This document shows positions 9,138 to 18,692 of a stretch of DNA of 64,000 nt, one piece after another (the stretch's first letter is position 1; every line of letters starts with the position of its first letter). The stretch spans positions 1 to 64,000 of the forward strand of contig NZ_AKJS01000072.1 of NCBI RefSeq assembly GCF_000282215.1, given 5' to 3'. The position numbers and the translations under genes are program-made. Under the pieces are notes generated by a model that had not been told where the DNA came from, did not search any database, and saw nothing but the letters and a program-made list of their open reading frames with translations. The stretch comes from Pseudomonas sp. GM21 (lineage in GTDB: Bacteria; Pseudomonadota; Gammaproteobacteria; Pseudomonadales; Pseudomonadaceae).

Positions 9138-9926
9138 ATGTCGCCCCCTAAAGTTAGTCGAATGTTCAGAACCCTGGCGTTTTCCATCGTCATCGTTGCC
9201 GCGTTGTACCTGGCGCTGTGTGCGGCCTTGTTCGTGTTTCAGCGCGCCCTGATCTACTTCCCGCAACCCAGTGCCGTCGATACACCGGCTTCGCTGCTGA
9301 CGCTGGCTGTCGAGGATGCGCAGGTGCAGGTGACTGTCCGGCCCCATGACGGCCCCAATGCGCTGATCTATTTCGGCGGCAATGCCGAGGATGTCTCTCG
9401 CAACCTGGCCGGGTTTTCGCAGGCGTTTCCCGAACATGCGTTGTACTTGATGCACTACCGAGGGTACGGCGCCAGTACCGGCTCACCGTCCGAAGAGGCG
9501 ATTGCGCGCGATGCCTTGACCTTGTTTGACACGGTCTATAACCGCCATCCGACTATTGCAGTGGTCGGTCGCAGCCTCGGCTCAGGCGTTGCCGTGCGCC
9601 TGGCGAGTCAACGCCCGGCGTCGCGGCTGATTCTGATCACGCCTTACGACAGCCTGGAAGGCCTCGCCAAACAGCGGTTCCCGTGGTTTCCGGTGAAGTG
9701 GCTGTTAAAGGACCGATTCGAATCCTGGCGATACGCAGCCCACATCACGGTGCCAACGTTGTTGATCGCCGCCGGGCATGACGAGGTCATACCGCGTTCA
9801 AGCACGCTGCAGCTCTACACCCGTTTCGCCCCCAGCGTGGCGACGCTGAAGGTGATACCGGACGCTGGTCACAACTCCCTTTCCGCCAGCCCCGAATACC
9901 TCAAGTTACTGGGCGATGGATTATGA
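9138..9926 (+). CDS. Membrane-anchored alpha/beta hydrolase (YfhR-like)
   Basis: A 262-residue protein. Residues 10-34 form a single N-terminal membrane segment. The hydrolase domain follows, with the nucleophile elbow GRSLGSG (Ser146), an oxyanion-region YFGGNAE and a C-terminal AGHNSLS that carries the catalytic His. This layout fits the YfhR/ABHD-type peptidase-like hydrolases. The start could be ATG 9138 or ATG 9162; neither has a strong ribosome site. The active domain would face the periplasm or cytoplasm depending on insertion. Substrate unknown. Confidence 0.8.
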   Translation: MSPPKVSRMFRTLAFSIVIVAALYLALCAALFVFQRALIYFPQPSAVDTPASLLTLAVEDAQVQVTVRPHDGPNALIYFGGNAEDVSRNLAGFSQAFPEHALYLMHYRGYGASTGSPSEEAIARDALTLFDTVYNRHPTIAVVGRSLGSGVAVRLASQRPASRLILITPYDSLEGLAKQRFPWFPVKWLLKDRFESWRYAAHITVPTLLIAAGHDEVIPRSSTLQLYTRFAPSVATLKVIPDAGHNSLSASPEYLKLLGDGL

Positions 9927-10024
9927 GTGCGCGCCCTTTCATAGACCGCATCGATCATGCGGTAACGCAGAGTGATTGGACTCAGCCCCCGCTTGCTCTT
10001 AGCCTGCGCGCGATGCGAAACAGC

Positions 10025-10321
10025 TGAAGGCCGAACTCCTACACCTTGTTGCTGCACCGAACCAGCTACCTTTTCTGCTTCCTCCTGCCATTCGCCATGG
10101 CCGAACCCCTGGGCTGGATGACTCCGATTTTCACGGCGATTGTCAGCTACACGTATTTTGGCCTGGACGCGATTGGCGATGAGCTGGAGGACCCTTTTGG
10201 CCGCGACGAAACGATCTGCCCCTCGACGCATTCGTGCGCACCATCGAGCGGGAAATCCTCACGGCCATGGGAGAAACCCAACTACCTCCGGTGCTGGTGC
10301 CAGTGGACTTTGTGTTGCGGT
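10025..10321 (+). pseudogene. Decayed C-terminal fragment of a bestrophin-family (UPF0187) channel
   Basis: The plus-strand frame reads SYTLLLHRTSYLFCFLLP, then MAEPLGWMTPIF and FGLDAIGDELEDPFG, the hallmark C-terminal part of bacterial bestrophin-like proteins. At about 10209 the frame is lost. A shift to the next frame restores NDLPLDAFVRTIEREIL through to VDFVLR and a stop at 10321, consistent with loss of one base in an A-run. No N-terminal two-thirds is present upstream, where an in-frame TGA precedes the homology. This is a truncated and frameshifted remnant. Confidence 0.72.
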
Positions 10322-10417
10322 GATTTCACCGACTTCGGTGAACCCTCGCTAAAACAATTACTTAAGCACCCGCTTAATCTCTATAGGATAAAAGGCATGC
10401 TTTTTGACAAGGAACGT

Positions 10418-10446
10418 TTGACAGTTCGCCAAGAGTGGCCGATAAC
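10418..10446 (+). promoter_or_regulatory. Candidate sigma70 promoter of the rfaH-wcaJ pair
   Basis: A perfect -35 hexamer TTGACA at 10418-10423 is followed, after 17 bases, by GATAAC at 10441-10446 (four of six -10 consensus positions). It points toward the RfaH-like gene and would give a leader of about 320 bases. Confidence 0.4.
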
Positions 10447-10551
10447 TATACCGGTCTGTTGGTACAGGACACGAGTGCAGACTATCTCGTTAGCGACTGT
10501 TCGGCAGATCTCTTTCAATGTAATTTTTTCGCGGGTCCATGTGCAGACCGT

Positions 10552-10560
10552 GCGGTAGCT
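10552..10560 (+). promoter_or_regulatory. ops-like element (RfaH recruitment site candidate)
   Basis: GCGGTAGCT followed by TT matches the enterobacterial ops core GGCGGTAG..T at all but the first base. It lies in the transcribed leader of an RfaH-family gene, downstream of the candidate promoter. In known systems RfaH binds the ops bases on the non-template strand of a paused polymerase. The match is short, so chance is possible. Confidence 0.3.
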
Positions 10561-10775
10561 TTGCCCGCTGCAAAGTTCACTTCAAGCTTATGTCAATGTA
10601 ATGCACGATATAGCGTCACGTTATTGATTCATGCACTTTCGTGAGGCATTTTGTGATTCATTAGCGATACACAGCTGCGCACCTCTAAAAAAACAAATCT
10701 ATTCGATTAGAACTTCTTGGGTCTCAATAGAGCCACTGCCCTGCCTAAACTTTTCAATTCAAAGAGTTTACCAGC

Positions 10776-11315
10776 ATGTCAGCACAGAGTTCCGACCGGT
10801 CTAATTGGTACCTTCTGCAATGCAAACCCCGGCAGGATGAGCGCGCCCACCTCAACCTGCTTCAACAAAACTATGTGATATTTCACCCGCAGCTGGTGAG
10901 TGAACGCGTGATACGCGGAAAACGTGTCAGCGGGCTGGAATCGCTGTTCCCCGGGTATTTGTTTATCCGCCTCAGCCGTAACGACAATTGGGCGCCCATA
11001 CGTTCTACCCGCGGCGTCAGTCGCATTGTCGAATTTAATCATGGTCCTGCGACGGTGGCCGAGTGCGTCATCGAGCATCTGCGTGCGCGCTGTGTTGAAT
11101 CCACGGAACTGCACGCCGATCATGACCTGACTCCCGGCGAACACTTTCAAATCATTGGAGGCCCATTGTCGCCACTGGAGAGCATCTTCATATCTTCGCT
11201 TGGGGCCGAGCGGGTCATGATCCTGTTGCAGTTTCTTAATCGCGATCAAACGATTTGTGTTCCAAGCAGCGATCTCGAACGCCGGCACATCCCACTTCAT
11301 AAAAACGTGGTTTAA
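10776..11315 (+). CDS. rfaH: RfaH-family transcription antiterminator (NusG paralogue)
   Basis: A 179-residue protein of typical RfaH length. The NusG N-terminal domain is clear: WYLLQCKPRQDERAHLNL at the start, then FPGYLFIRL and a STRGVSRIVEF segment corresponding to the region that contacts the beta-prime clamp helices. A KOW-like C-terminal domain follows (about residues 115-175). RfaH proteins bind ops sites and suppress polarity in long surface-polysaccharide operons. The next gene is a polysaccharide-initiating sugar-phosphate transferase, which fits. No other polysaccharide genes follow. Confidence 0.85.
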   Translation: MSAQSSDRSNWYLLQCKPRQDERAHLNLLQQNYVIFHPQLVSERVIRGKRVSGLESLFPGYLFIRLSRNDNWAPIRSTRGVSRIVEFNHGPATVAECVIEHLRARCVESTELHADHDLTPGEHFQIIGGPLSPLESIFISSLGAERVMILLQFLNRDQTICVPSSDLERRHIPLHKNVV

Positions 11316-11525
11316 CTTCACACCCACTTTCTTATTACCAGAAAGTTACAAAGATAACTTCCAGGCATTAGAAACCAACAAACAGTCCGCCATAAAAAAA
11401 GCTGCCTCAACGCCATAACAAAAAAACTTGCTTCGCCTCTGCCGAACTACGGAAAAGCCTGCGGGAGCCACGCCGTGTCTGCCCGTCCAGTGCTGGTGCA
11501 CTACTTCTGCTCTGAGGTTAAGCCC

Positions 11526-12914
11526 ATGACTCCGCTCTATACCGCTCACATGACACACCGCCGCGGCCTGACGTTCTGGGGGCAGTGGGTGTGCGCAATG
11601 ACGCTGACCACCTCGCTGCTGATGCTACTCGTGTGGTGGCGCGTCGGCAGCCTGACCAGCGATTACCGGATTCTGCTGATTCTGACCGTGCTCGGCTCGG
11701 TGCCGATCTACAGCCTGATGCAGGTCTACCACAAGCGGCATGGCCTGTTGGCCGGGCTCGGCCGATTGCTCGCTGGCTGGCTGATCCTGCTGGCTGTTCT
11801 AGGGGCCATTGCCTTCATCACCCAAACCAGCGCGGTTTATTCGCGCCAGGTCATCATGGTCTGGGCGGTGATGGGGTTTGTGATTCAGGCGCTTAGTTTT
11901 CTGCCCTTGCATTTCCTCGCCCGGTTGCACTCGCGAAAGGTCTGCAATGAACGCCGCTCGGTGATCATCGGCACCAGTCCGACCGCCCATGATCTGGCGG
12001 AAAAACTTTCCCGGCCGAACCGCGCACTGGTCCTGGGCTTCATCGCCGCCGACGACAGCGGCCCGGCACCCAGCAATTTGCCGCTGCTAGGCCGGGTCGA
12101 CGGAATTCGAGACATCATCACCCGGCTGAACGTGCGGCGCGTCTATATCGTCTTGACGATGGAGCATGCCGCCACCATCGAAGCCATGTACATCGACCTG
12201 CTGGACATGAGCGTCGACGTGGTGTGGATCCCGGATTTAGGCAGCATGGTGCTACTCAACCATTCGATCTCGGAAATCGAGCGGATGCCGGCTATCTACC
12301 TCAACGAAAGCCTGATCAGTTCGCACCCCGCCAGCCTGATTTGCAAGGACCTGTTCGAACGCAGCCTGGCGGCCATGGCCCTAATGGTGCTCAGCCCGCT
12401 GCTGTTGATGGTCGCGGCGGCCGTCAAGCTGAGCTCCCCTGGCCCGGTGTTGTTCAAGCAAAACCGCCACGGGTGCAACGGTGAAGTGATCAACGTCTGG
12501 AAGTTTCGGTCGATGCGCGTTCACGACGACCGCGAAGTGCGCCAGGCCACCCGTGAAGATGATCGCGTTACGGCGGTGGGACGCTTCCTGCGCCGCAGTT
12601 CCATCGACGAGTTGCCGCAGCTGTTCAACGTGTTGTTCGGCCAAATGGCCCTGGTCGGACCCCGTCCGCATGCCGTGACCCACAACATCTACTACACCGG
12701 CAAAGTGCGCGCCTACATGGCCCGCCATCGCCTCAAGCCGGGCATTACCGGGTTGGCCCAGGTGACCGGGCATCGCGGTGAAACAGAAACAGTGGAAAAA
12801 ATGCAGCTGCGCGTCGCCCAGGACCTTAACTACATCAACCAATGGTCACTGTGGCTGGACATCAAGATTCTGATCAAGACGCCCTTCACGCTGTTCTCGA
12901 AAAACATCTACTGA
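11526..12914 (+). CDS. Undecaprenyl-phosphate glucose-phosphate transferase (WcaJ-like)
   Basis: A polyprenol-phosphate hexose-1-phosphate transferase, 462 residues from ATG 11526. The N-terminal half has four to five membrane helices, then a Rossmann-like CoA-binding-type domain (VIIGTSPTAHDLAEKL). The C-terminal catalytic domain follows, with a re-entrant helix, FKQNRHGCNGE, VWKFRSM and RRSSIDELPQLFNVL...LVGPRPHA. It would load the first sugar of an exopolysaccharide repeat onto undecaprenyl phosphate. GAGG lies upstream of this ATG; a GTG at 11475 is an alternative start. It is preceded by an RfaH-like gene but not followed by glycosyltransferase, flippase or polymerase genes, so it is an orphan here. 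Confidence 0.85.
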   Translation: MTPLYTAHMTHRRGLTFWGQWVCAMTLTTSLLMLLVWWRVGSLTSDYRILLILTVLGSVPIYSLMQVYHKRHGLLAGLGRLLAGWLILLAVLGAIAFITQTSAVYSRQVIMVWAVMGFVIQALSFLPLHFLARLHSRKVCNERRSVIIGTSPTAHDLAEKLSRPNRALVLGFIAADDSGPAPSNLPLLGRVDGIRDIITRLNVRRVYIVLTMEHAATIEAMYIDLLDMSVDVVWIPDLGSMVLLNHSISEIERMPAIYLNESLISSHPASLICKDLFERSLAAMALMVLSPLLLMVAAAVKLSSPGPVLFKQNRHGCNGEVINVWKFRSMRVHDDREVRQATREDDRVTAVGRFLRRSSIDELPQLFNVLFGQMALVGPRPHAVTHNIYYTGKVRAYMARHRLKPGITGLAQVTGHRGETETVEKMQLRVAQDLNYINQWSLWLDIKILIKTPFTLFSKNIY

Positions 12915-13256
12915 TGTCCTGCTCTTACACTGCGCACTGCGGCCACAACGTGGTGCGCGCTAATAATTACGATCAACCCGACCGTTGATCCGCAAGTTTC
13001 ACTGCGGCTCAATAAAAACATATTTTAATGCTTTAATTGATATTGTCGAACCATCCCACGAATAGAGGGTGCCGTGATGAACGTTGAGATTCATTAGAAA
13101 TTGAATTCGGTTCATTAAAAGCTGAATTACGCCAGACCAGTTTCATTCGACCGACGAACTTGTCGTTCATAGCTCGGTGTGCGCTGCCTCATCGCTGGTC
13201 AGCTCAGTTAACCCATTTGATGCTTTGTTTTTATTTGTCCAATTCACGGAGGTGCC
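12915..13256. other. Non-coding gap with a short tandem repeat
   Basis: No gene seen in 342 bases. The only clear structure is a near-repeat of 18 bases with a 21-base period (13090-13107 and 13111-13128, both of the form TTCATTA.AA..TGAATT). This could be an operator read on one face of the helix for the downstream gene pair. The rest is AT-rich. Confidence 0.4.
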
Positions 13257-13892
13257 ATGATGAACAATAAAATCGCGATCTACCTGCTCCTCGCCTTGCT
13301 TGCCCTTCCAGCCTGGAGCCACGCCGCTCCATCGCCCGCGTCCACGGATGCCGACTCGCCTGCACTGACCACGCGCCTGTCGCTGCGGGATCTATGGGTC
13401 GAGCATATTTTCTGGATGCGCGACTATGCGCTGGCCAACCAGTCCGGAGATCAGAAACAAGCCAAGGTCGCGGCCGACCAGGTGGTCAATAACGCCACCC
13501 AAATCGCCAACAGCATTGCCCCCTTCTATGGCCAGCCGGCGGCTGATCAACTGCTCAAACTGCTGGCCGGTCATTGGGGCGCGGTGAAACACTACAGCGA
13601 TGCCACCGTCGCCAAGGACGCCAAGGGCAGGCAGGCTGCCGTCGCCGAGTTGACCAGCAATGCCAAGGCGATTGCCGCCTTCCTGGCCAGGGCCAACCCC
13701 AATTTGCCTGAAAGCACATTGGTCACCCTGCTGTCGGCCCACGGCGGGCACCATGTCAGTGAGATCGATCAAATCGCCGCCCATGACTATGCCGGTGAAG
13801 CCAGCACCTGGCAGATGATGCGCGTGCACATACTGGCGCTGGCCGACGCACTGACGGCAGCACTGGTCAAACAATTCCCGGACAAATTCTGA
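13257..13892 (+). CDS. Secreted, all-helical protein of unknown function
   Basis: A 211-residue protein with a clear signal peptide (AIYLLLALLALPAWSHA-AP). The mature part is almost all alpha-helix, with conserved-looking histidines and aromatics (RDLWVEHIFWMRDY near the start, SAHGGHHVSEID near residue 165). The repeated H and W/Y residues on helices could bind a metal or haem, but no family motif confirms this. A strong ribosome site (GGAGGTGCC) precedes the first ATG. It is followed after 19 bp by a cysteine-containing winged-helix regulator, probably in the same operon. Function not recognised. Confidence 0.65.
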   Translation: MMNNKIAIYLLLALLALPAWSHAAPSPASTDADSPALTTRLSLRDLWVEHIFWMRDYALANQSGDQKQAKVAADQVVNNATQIANSIAPFYGQPAADQLLKLLAGHWGAVKHYSDATVAKDAKGRQAAVAELTSNAKAIAAFLARANPNLPESTLVTLLSAHGGHHVSEIDQIAAHDYAGEASTWQMMRVHILALADALTAALVKQFPDKF

Positions 13893-13911
13893 TCCCAGGC
13901 GAGGACACGTC

Positions 13912-14577
13912 ATGCTTAAAGGACTGGGCCGTACTCAGCAGGACTTGCTCAATGCGCTGCTGCACCATGCCAATGGCATGAGCATTGACGAGCTGGCTGA
14001 GCAATTGGCCGTCACCCGCACCGCGATTCGCCAGCACCTGGCGGCGCTGGAGGGTGCCGGCCTGGTGCGGCGCGGCGACACGCGCCCGACGGGGCGGCGT
14101 CCGGAGCAGTTGTATCGGCTCACCGACCACGCGAAGGAGCAGTTCCCCCGCCAGTATCAACTGCTGGCCAGTGTCCTGATCGACGAAGTGGCTGGCATCA
14201 TCGGACCCGAAGCACTGGCGTCACTGATGCGCAGCATGGGTCGCAAACTGGCGCGGGACCGCGAACAGGACGTGGTGGACGAAGGCACCATCGTGCAGCA
14301 CATGAATCAGGCCGGGTACGAAGCCGAAGTGATCTTTCGCAGCTCGGACGATAAGGAAATCGTCGCGCACAACTGCGTGTTCCACCGCCTCGCCGCCGCG
14401 CACCCGGTGGTTTGCGAACTGGACCTGGCCTTGATCGGCAAATTGGGTGGCGGTGATGTCGAGCACAGCGAATGCTTGGTGCGCGGCGGGCATGTCTGTC
14501 GCTTCAAGCTGCGACCGAGTGCCCCCCCTGACACCGCGACAGAGGCTGCTTCAGCCAATACCGATAAGCCAGCCTAG
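13912..14577 (+). CDS. Winged-helix regulator with a SufR-like cysteine cluster
   Basis: A 221-residue DNA-binding protein. Residues 5-72 form a winged helix (MSIDELAEQLAVTRTAIRQHLAAL and a GRRPEQLYRLT wing) of the ArsR/DeoR-like group to which cyanobacterial SufR belongs. The C-terminal half carries four cysteines (Cys155, Cys168, Cys188, Cys196) in a pattern close to that used by SufR to hold an iron-sulfur cluster. The last is in the G.HVCRF.L motif near the end. It probably senses redox state or iron and regulates itself and the secreted protein upstream. The target and cofactor are inferred. Confidence 0.7.
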   Translation: MLKGLGRTQQDLLNALLHHANGMSIDELAEQLAVTRTAIRQHLAALEGAGLVRRGDTRPTGRRPEQLYRLTDHAKEQFPRQYQLLASVLIDEVAGIIGPEALASLMRSMGRKLARDREQDVVDEGTIVQHMNQAGYEAEVIFRSSDDKEIVAHNCVFHRLAAAHPVVCELDLALIGKLGGGDVEHSECLVRGGHVCRFKLRPSAPPDTATEAASANTDKPA

Positions 14578-15408
14578 CGCTTGCGTGACAGCCGTTGCTG
14601 CCAGTTTCCGGCATTGTCCCGCTGGCAGGCTTCTTCAGAGTCGAGCATCATTTGGGGCGACGTTCTGTGGCAGTGAGAAAATGCCACCGCCGACCATCAA
14701 ACCAATCACCAAAGCGATCACCAAAGCGATCAGTTACCCAACCTTGAGTTTGTCGCTGGAGGTCGTGACAGAACATGGGCCGTATTTACGCGTTTTCCAG
14801 TTTCGCCGCGCACTGCTCGGCGGAAATGTGATCGGAAAACTTCAATGTCAAACCTTAGGACTCAACCAGCCAGATTGGCTTAGTCGATCCGGTGAACTCA
14901 TCCGACTGCGCTCCTCCACCCCAAGGCCTGTAGGATTCGACGGACTTGTTTGGCATGGTCCCTACCCGGCACGCGAATCAGCCATGAGTTTTTACTACGT
15001 TTGAATTTTTTTTCACTAACGGCTGGACTGAAACGTGCCTCCTGCGTCATCCATCCGATCGCGCATTGATTCAATTTTCGCTTAATTAACAACCTTCAAC
15101 GGGAACGAGTGATCCATCACCTTCCAATCCTTCCTTCCTAGCAAAGACCGCTCACCGCCTTCAATGAGCGAACTTCACTTTGAAGTCGCTTACGCTAGCA
15201 ATTATACCAAAGGAAAAATGTAGGAGTTGTAAGCAAGGCACAGAGGTTGCCGCGAAAATTGAGGTCGCTGAGTTCGGCGGCGCCTCAACAGAGAAGCGAG
15301 AATGTCCTGCCCCAGAACAGGACATTCAAGCCATAGAGAGAGCAAATCCAACTCTGTCAGCAACGCCAAGACAAGATGCGACGCTCGTGACGACATGACC
15401 ACAAGGAT
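14578..15408. other. Non-coding or decayed stretch
   Basis: About 830 bases without a supportable gene. Short open frames exist on both strands, but none has a ribosome site plus a recognisable fold. Structures seen: a 12-base direct repeat (ATCACCAAAGCG) near 14705, a weak hairpin at 14598-14628 that may end the preceding operon, and a perfect 9-base stem hairpin at 15301-15326 with no T-run. Confidence 0.45.
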
Positions 15409-15606
15409 TCATAACTCATCCAGATTTTCAGCAATAAAGCCCACGAGTTGAAGGGGGTTTTTTGCGTCAATCACCTTGTAAATGAGATCGCGCTTGCTGC
15501 GCGGCAGCTTCTTCACAACGCTCTTCGCCGAAGCCCTGACAGCCTCATCCGTTCCATGGATTCGAGCCGCCAGTAGCAGCACTAGTGTTGCGTCAGAGAG
15601 GTTCAT
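15409..15606 (-). CDS. Small conserved-looking hypothetical protein
   Basis: A 65-residue frame with a plausible compact helical fold: a hydrophobic first helix (DATLVLLLAARIHG), a basic centre (KSVVKKLPRSKRDLIYKVID) and a closing helix. It is downstream of pntB on the same strand with a 135 bp gap. Coding character is reasonable and it resembles small Pseudomonas proteins of unknown function, but no family can be named with confidence. Confidence 0.5.
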   Translation of the reverse strand: MNLSDATLVLLLAARIHGTDEAVRASAKSVVKKLPRSKRDLIYKVIDAKNPLQLVGFIAENLDEL

Positions 15607-15741
15607 AACACGCCCTATAACTCAGAATAGCTGTTGACTGCGCCTTTTCGCTGCGAAAGCAAAACCGAGGACGGTAAACATTTCACATCTCCGGTTTTCT
15701 GGGAACCGAAACCTGTTTGGCAGAGTCGTCATTAGCCAAAC

Positions 15742-17175
15742 TTACTCGACCGCCTTCACCATGTCTTCAATAACTTTCTTGGCGTCGCCGAACACCATCA
15801 TGGTCTTGTCCAGGTAGAACAATTCGTTGTCCAGACCGGCGTAGCCACTGGCCATTGAGCGCTTGTTGACGATGATGGTCTTGGCCTTGAAGGCTTCGAG
15901 AATCGGCATGCCGGCAATCGGCGATTTCGGGTCGTTCTTCGCGGCCGGGTTGACCACGTCGTTGGCGCCCAACACCAGTACCACGTCGGCCTGGCCGAAC
16001 TCGGAGTTGATGTCTTCCATCTCGAACACCTGGTCGTAAGGCACTTCGGCCTCGGCGAGCAATACGTTCATGTGGCCAGGCATCCGACCGGCCACCGGGT
16101 GGATGGCGTACTTCACGGTCACGCCGCGATGGGTCAGCTTCTCGGTCAGTTCTTTCAGTGCGTGCTGCGCCCGTGCAACCGCCAGGCCGTAGCCAGGGAC
16201 GATGATCACGGTGTCGGCGTTGGTCAGCAGGAAGGTCGCGTCGTCAGCCGAACCGGACTTCACCGGGCGGGCTTCCTGGGCGCCTGCGGGACCTGCGTCG
16301 GCTGTGTTGCCGAAACCGCCGAGCAGTACGTTAAAGAAGGAGCGGTTCATCGCCTTGCACATGATGTAGGAGAGGATCGCACCGGACGAACCTACCAGCG
16401 AACCGGCGATGATCAGCATCGAGTTGTTCAGCGAGAAGCCGATGCCCGCCGCTGCCCAGCCGGAGTAGCTGTTGAGCATCGACACCACCACCGGCATGTC
16501 CGCGCCGCCAATCGGGATGATGATCAGCACGCCGAGCACGAAGGCCAGGGCCAGCATCAAGGCGAAGGCGTTGAGGTCGCCGGTGAGCATGAACGTCACG
16601 CCCAGGGCCAGTGTGGCCAGACCCAGCAGCAGGTTCAGCTTGTGCTGGCCGTTGAATTGGACCGGTGCGCCCTGGAACAGGCGGAACTTGTACTTGCCGG
16701 AGAGCTTGCCGAAAGCGATAACCGAACCGGAGAAGGTGATTGCACCGATCGCCGCACCGAGGAACAGTTCCAGACGGTTGCCGGCCGGGATCGCGTCACC
16801 GAGTTGCTGGACGATGCCCAGCGACTGTGGCTCCACCACGGCAGCCACGGCGATGAACACAGCGGCCAGGCCGATCATGCTGTGCATGAAGGCAACCAGC
16901 TCGGGCATCTTGGTCATTTCAACGCGCTTGGCCATGATCGAACCGGCGGTGCCGCCGATCAGCAGGCCGACGATCACGTAGACGATGCCGTCCTGAGCCA
17001 GTTCAGCGCCGAGCTTGTAGATCAAACCGACCGTGGTCAGGATCGCCAGGCCCATGCCGAGCATGCCGAACAGGTTGCCGCGACGCGACGTGGTGGGGTG
17101 CGAGAGGCCCTTGAGCGCCTGGATGAAACAGACCGAGGCGATCAAATACAGGGAAGTAACCAGGTTCATGCTCAT
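15742..17175 (-). CDS. pntB: NAD(P) transhydrogenase, beta subunit
   Basis: A 477-residue membrane protein. The N-terminal ~290 residues hold eight to nine membrane helices forming half of the proton channel. The C-terminal domain III binds NADP(H), with [35 protein letters not shown] and [14 protein letters not shown] all matching PntB. Together with PntAA and PntAB it uses the proton motive force to reduce NADP with NADH. It overlaps the upstream pntAB gene by 4 bp, indicating translational coupling. Confidence 0.97.
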   Translation of the reverse strand: MSMNLVTSLYLIASVCFIQALKGLSHPTTSRRGNLFGMLGMGLAILTTVGLIYKLGAELAQDGIVYVIVGLLIGGTAGSIMAKRVEMTKMPELVAFMHSMIGLAAVFIAVAAVVEPQSLGIVQQLGDAIPAGNRLELFLGAAIGAITFSGSVIAFGKLSGKYKFRLFQGAPVQFNGQHKLNLLLGLATLALGVTFMLTGDLNAFALMLALAFVLGVLIIIPIGGADMPVVVSMLNSYSGWAAAGIGFSLNNSMLIIAGSLVGSSGAILSYIMCKAMNRSFFNVLLGGFGNTADAGPAGAQEARPVKSGSADDATFLLTNADTVIIVPGYGLAVARAQHALKELTEKLTHRGVTVKYAIHPVAGRMPGHMNVLLAEAEVPYDQVFEMEDINSEFGQADVVLVLGANDVVNPAAKNDPKSPIAGMPILEAFKAKTIIVNKRSMASGYAGLDNELFYLDKTMMVFGDAKKVIEDMVKAVE

Positions 17176-17525
17176 GCTTGCTGCACCTCTCCCTGGACGA
17201 CTACGGCCTTGGCGGCCGGAGCTTTTGCCGGAGCTTTCTTCTTGAACATTTCCAGCATGCGCCGGGTGACCAAAAAGCCACCAAACACATTCACTGCGGC
17301 CAGGGCCACGGCCAAGGTGCCCATGGTCTTGCCCAGCGGGGTCACGGTGAGGGCGGCGGCGAGCATGGCGCCGACGATTACGATGGCCGAGATGGCGTTA
17401 GTGACCGCCATCAGTGGTGTGTGCAGTGCAGGTGTCACGTTCCAGACCACGTGGTAGCCGACGTAGATCGCCAGCACGAAGATGATCAGGTTGTAGATAC
17501 CGTGAGAAATCAGCATGTCTTCCAT
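17172..17525 (-). CDS. pntAB: NAD(P) transhydrogenase, alpha-2 (membrane) subunit
   Basis: A 117-residue protein from ATG 17525, with three to four membrane helices ([17 protein letters not shown], then [16 protein letters not shown], then [19 protein letters not shown]). It corresponds to the membrane part that is fused to PntA in E. coli but separate in Pseudomonas. It contributes helices to the proton channel. It overlaps pntB by 4 bp and follows pntAA by 11 bp. Confidence 0.95.
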   Translation of the reverse strand: MEDMLISHGIYNLIIFVLAIYVGYHVVWNVTPALHTPLMAVTNAISAIVIVGAMLAAALTVTPLGKTMGTLAVALAAVNVFGGFLVTRRMLEMFKKKAPAKAPAAKAVVVQGEVQQA

Positions 17526-17536
17526 TGTTTTTATCC

Positions 17537-18658
17537 TCAGCCGTTCTTGCGCACGATCTGGCCGTCGCGGCACATCAGGCACGCGGCGACGATATCGTCT
17601 TCGAGATTGATTTCGAACTGGCCTACCTTGGTGAAGACCAGTTTCAGGAAGTCCAGCAGGTTGCGTGCATACAGTGCCGAAGCGTCTGCCGCGACCGCGC
17701 CGGCCAGGTTGGTCGGGCCAACGATGGTCACGCCGTTTTCGACGACCACCTGATCCGCTACGGTCAGCGGGCAGTTGCCGCCCTGGCCCGCCGCGAGGTC
17801 GATGACCACCGAACCCGGTTTCATCTGCGCCACGGTTTCCGCGCTCAACAGTGTCGGTGCCTTGCGGCCCGGAATCAGTGCAGTGGTGATGACGATGTCA
17901 GCCTGCTTGGCGCGTTCGTGCACGGCCAGGGCCTGGCGCTGCATCCAGCTGGCCGGCATCGGTCGGGCGTAACCGCCGACACCGACGGCGCATTCGCGCT
18001 CTTCATCGGTCTCGTACGGGACGTCGACGAACTTGGCGCCGAGGGATTCGATCTGCTCTTTCACTGCAGGGCGTACGTCGGAGGCTTCGATCACCGCACC
18101 CAGTCGCTTGGCGGTTGCAATGGCCTGCAAACCTGCCACGCCGGCGCCCAGAATCAGCACGCGCGCTGCTTTCACAGTGCCCGCCGCGGTCATCAGCATC
18201 GGCATGAAGCGCGGGTAGTGATGCGCGGCCAGCAGCACGGCTTTATAGCCGGCGATGTTGGCTTGCGACGACAGCACATCCAGGCTCTGGGCGCGGGAAG
18301 TGCGTGGCGCGGCCTCCAGAGCAAAGGCGGTGATGCCGCACTCGGCCAGCTTGGCGATGGTTTCATTGTTGAACGGATTGAGCATGCCCACCAGAACGGC
18401 ACCGTTCTTGAACTGCGCCAGTTCATAGTCGGTCGGTGCGACGACTTTCAGTACCAGGTCGGCACCGAAGGCGGCGGCAGCGTTACCGATGGCGGCACCC
18501 ACGGCGACATAGGCACTGTCCGGAATACTGGCATTGATGCCGGCGCCGCTTTGCACAGTGACCTTATGGCCCTGGCCAATCAGCTTCTTGATGGTTTCGG
18601 GAGTCGCGGCAACCCGCGTCTCGCCGGTAAAGGTCTCGAGAGGAACACCGATATGCAC
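17537..18658 (-). CDS. pntAA: NAD(P) transhydrogenase, alpha-1 (NAD-binding) subunit
   Basis: A 373-residue soluble domain I protein. Signatures are [19 protein letters not shown] at the start, the AlaDH/PNT NAD-binding motif [19 protein letters not shown] and the downstream [13 protein letters not shown]. The start is GTG 18658, which has GGAG seven bases upstream; the open frame extends further but lacks support. It binds NAD(H) at the cytoplasmic face. A strong terminator hairpin separates it from etfA. Confidence 0.95.
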   Translation of the reverse strand: MHIGVPLETFTGETRVAATPETIKKLIGQGHKVTVQSGAGINASIPDSAYVAVGAAIGNAAAAFGADLVLKVVAPTDYELAQFKNGAVLVGMLNPFNNETIAKLAECGITAFALEAAPRTSRAQSLDVLSSQANIAGYKAVLLAAHHYPRFMPMLMTAAGTVKAARVLILGAGVAGLQAIATAKRLGAVIEASDVRPAVKEQIESLGAKFVDVPYETDEERECAVGVGGYARPMPASWMQRQALAVHERAKQADIVITTALIPGRKAPTLLSAETVAQMKPGSVVIDLAAGQGGNCPLTVADQVVVENGVTIVGPTNLAGAVAADASALYARNLLDFLKLVFTKVGQFEINLEDDIVAACLMCRDGQIVRKNG

Positions 18659-18692
18659 GTATTGTTCTCCGGTGAAAAATCCTGGAAAAGTC

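Larger units (their letters stand above)
10322..10775. other. Long AT-rich leader region upstream of the RfaH-like gene
   Basis: No convincing gene lies in these 454 bases. Visible elements are a sigma70-like promoter (10418-10446) and an ops-like octamer (10552-10560). Base composition is lower in GC than the flanks, as often seen ahead of exopolysaccharide loci. Short open frames here have no coding character. Confidence 0.5.

Noticed and set aside
10435..10644. A 69-codon frame ahead of the RfaH-like gene
   Set aside because: Low coding quality and no ribosome site; better read as a leader.
14447..15092. Overlapping open frames on both strands in the 14.5-15.1 kb gap
   Set aside because: No ribosome site, no domain and mixed codon use; treated as non-coding.
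15301..15326. A perfect 9-base stem hairpin as a terminator
   Set aside because: No T-run on either strand and no gene ending nearby that needs it.
16072..17457. A 461-codon plus-strand frame rich in His, Gln and Asp
   Set aside because: It lies opposite pntB and pntAB; its composition is typical of high-GC antisense frames.
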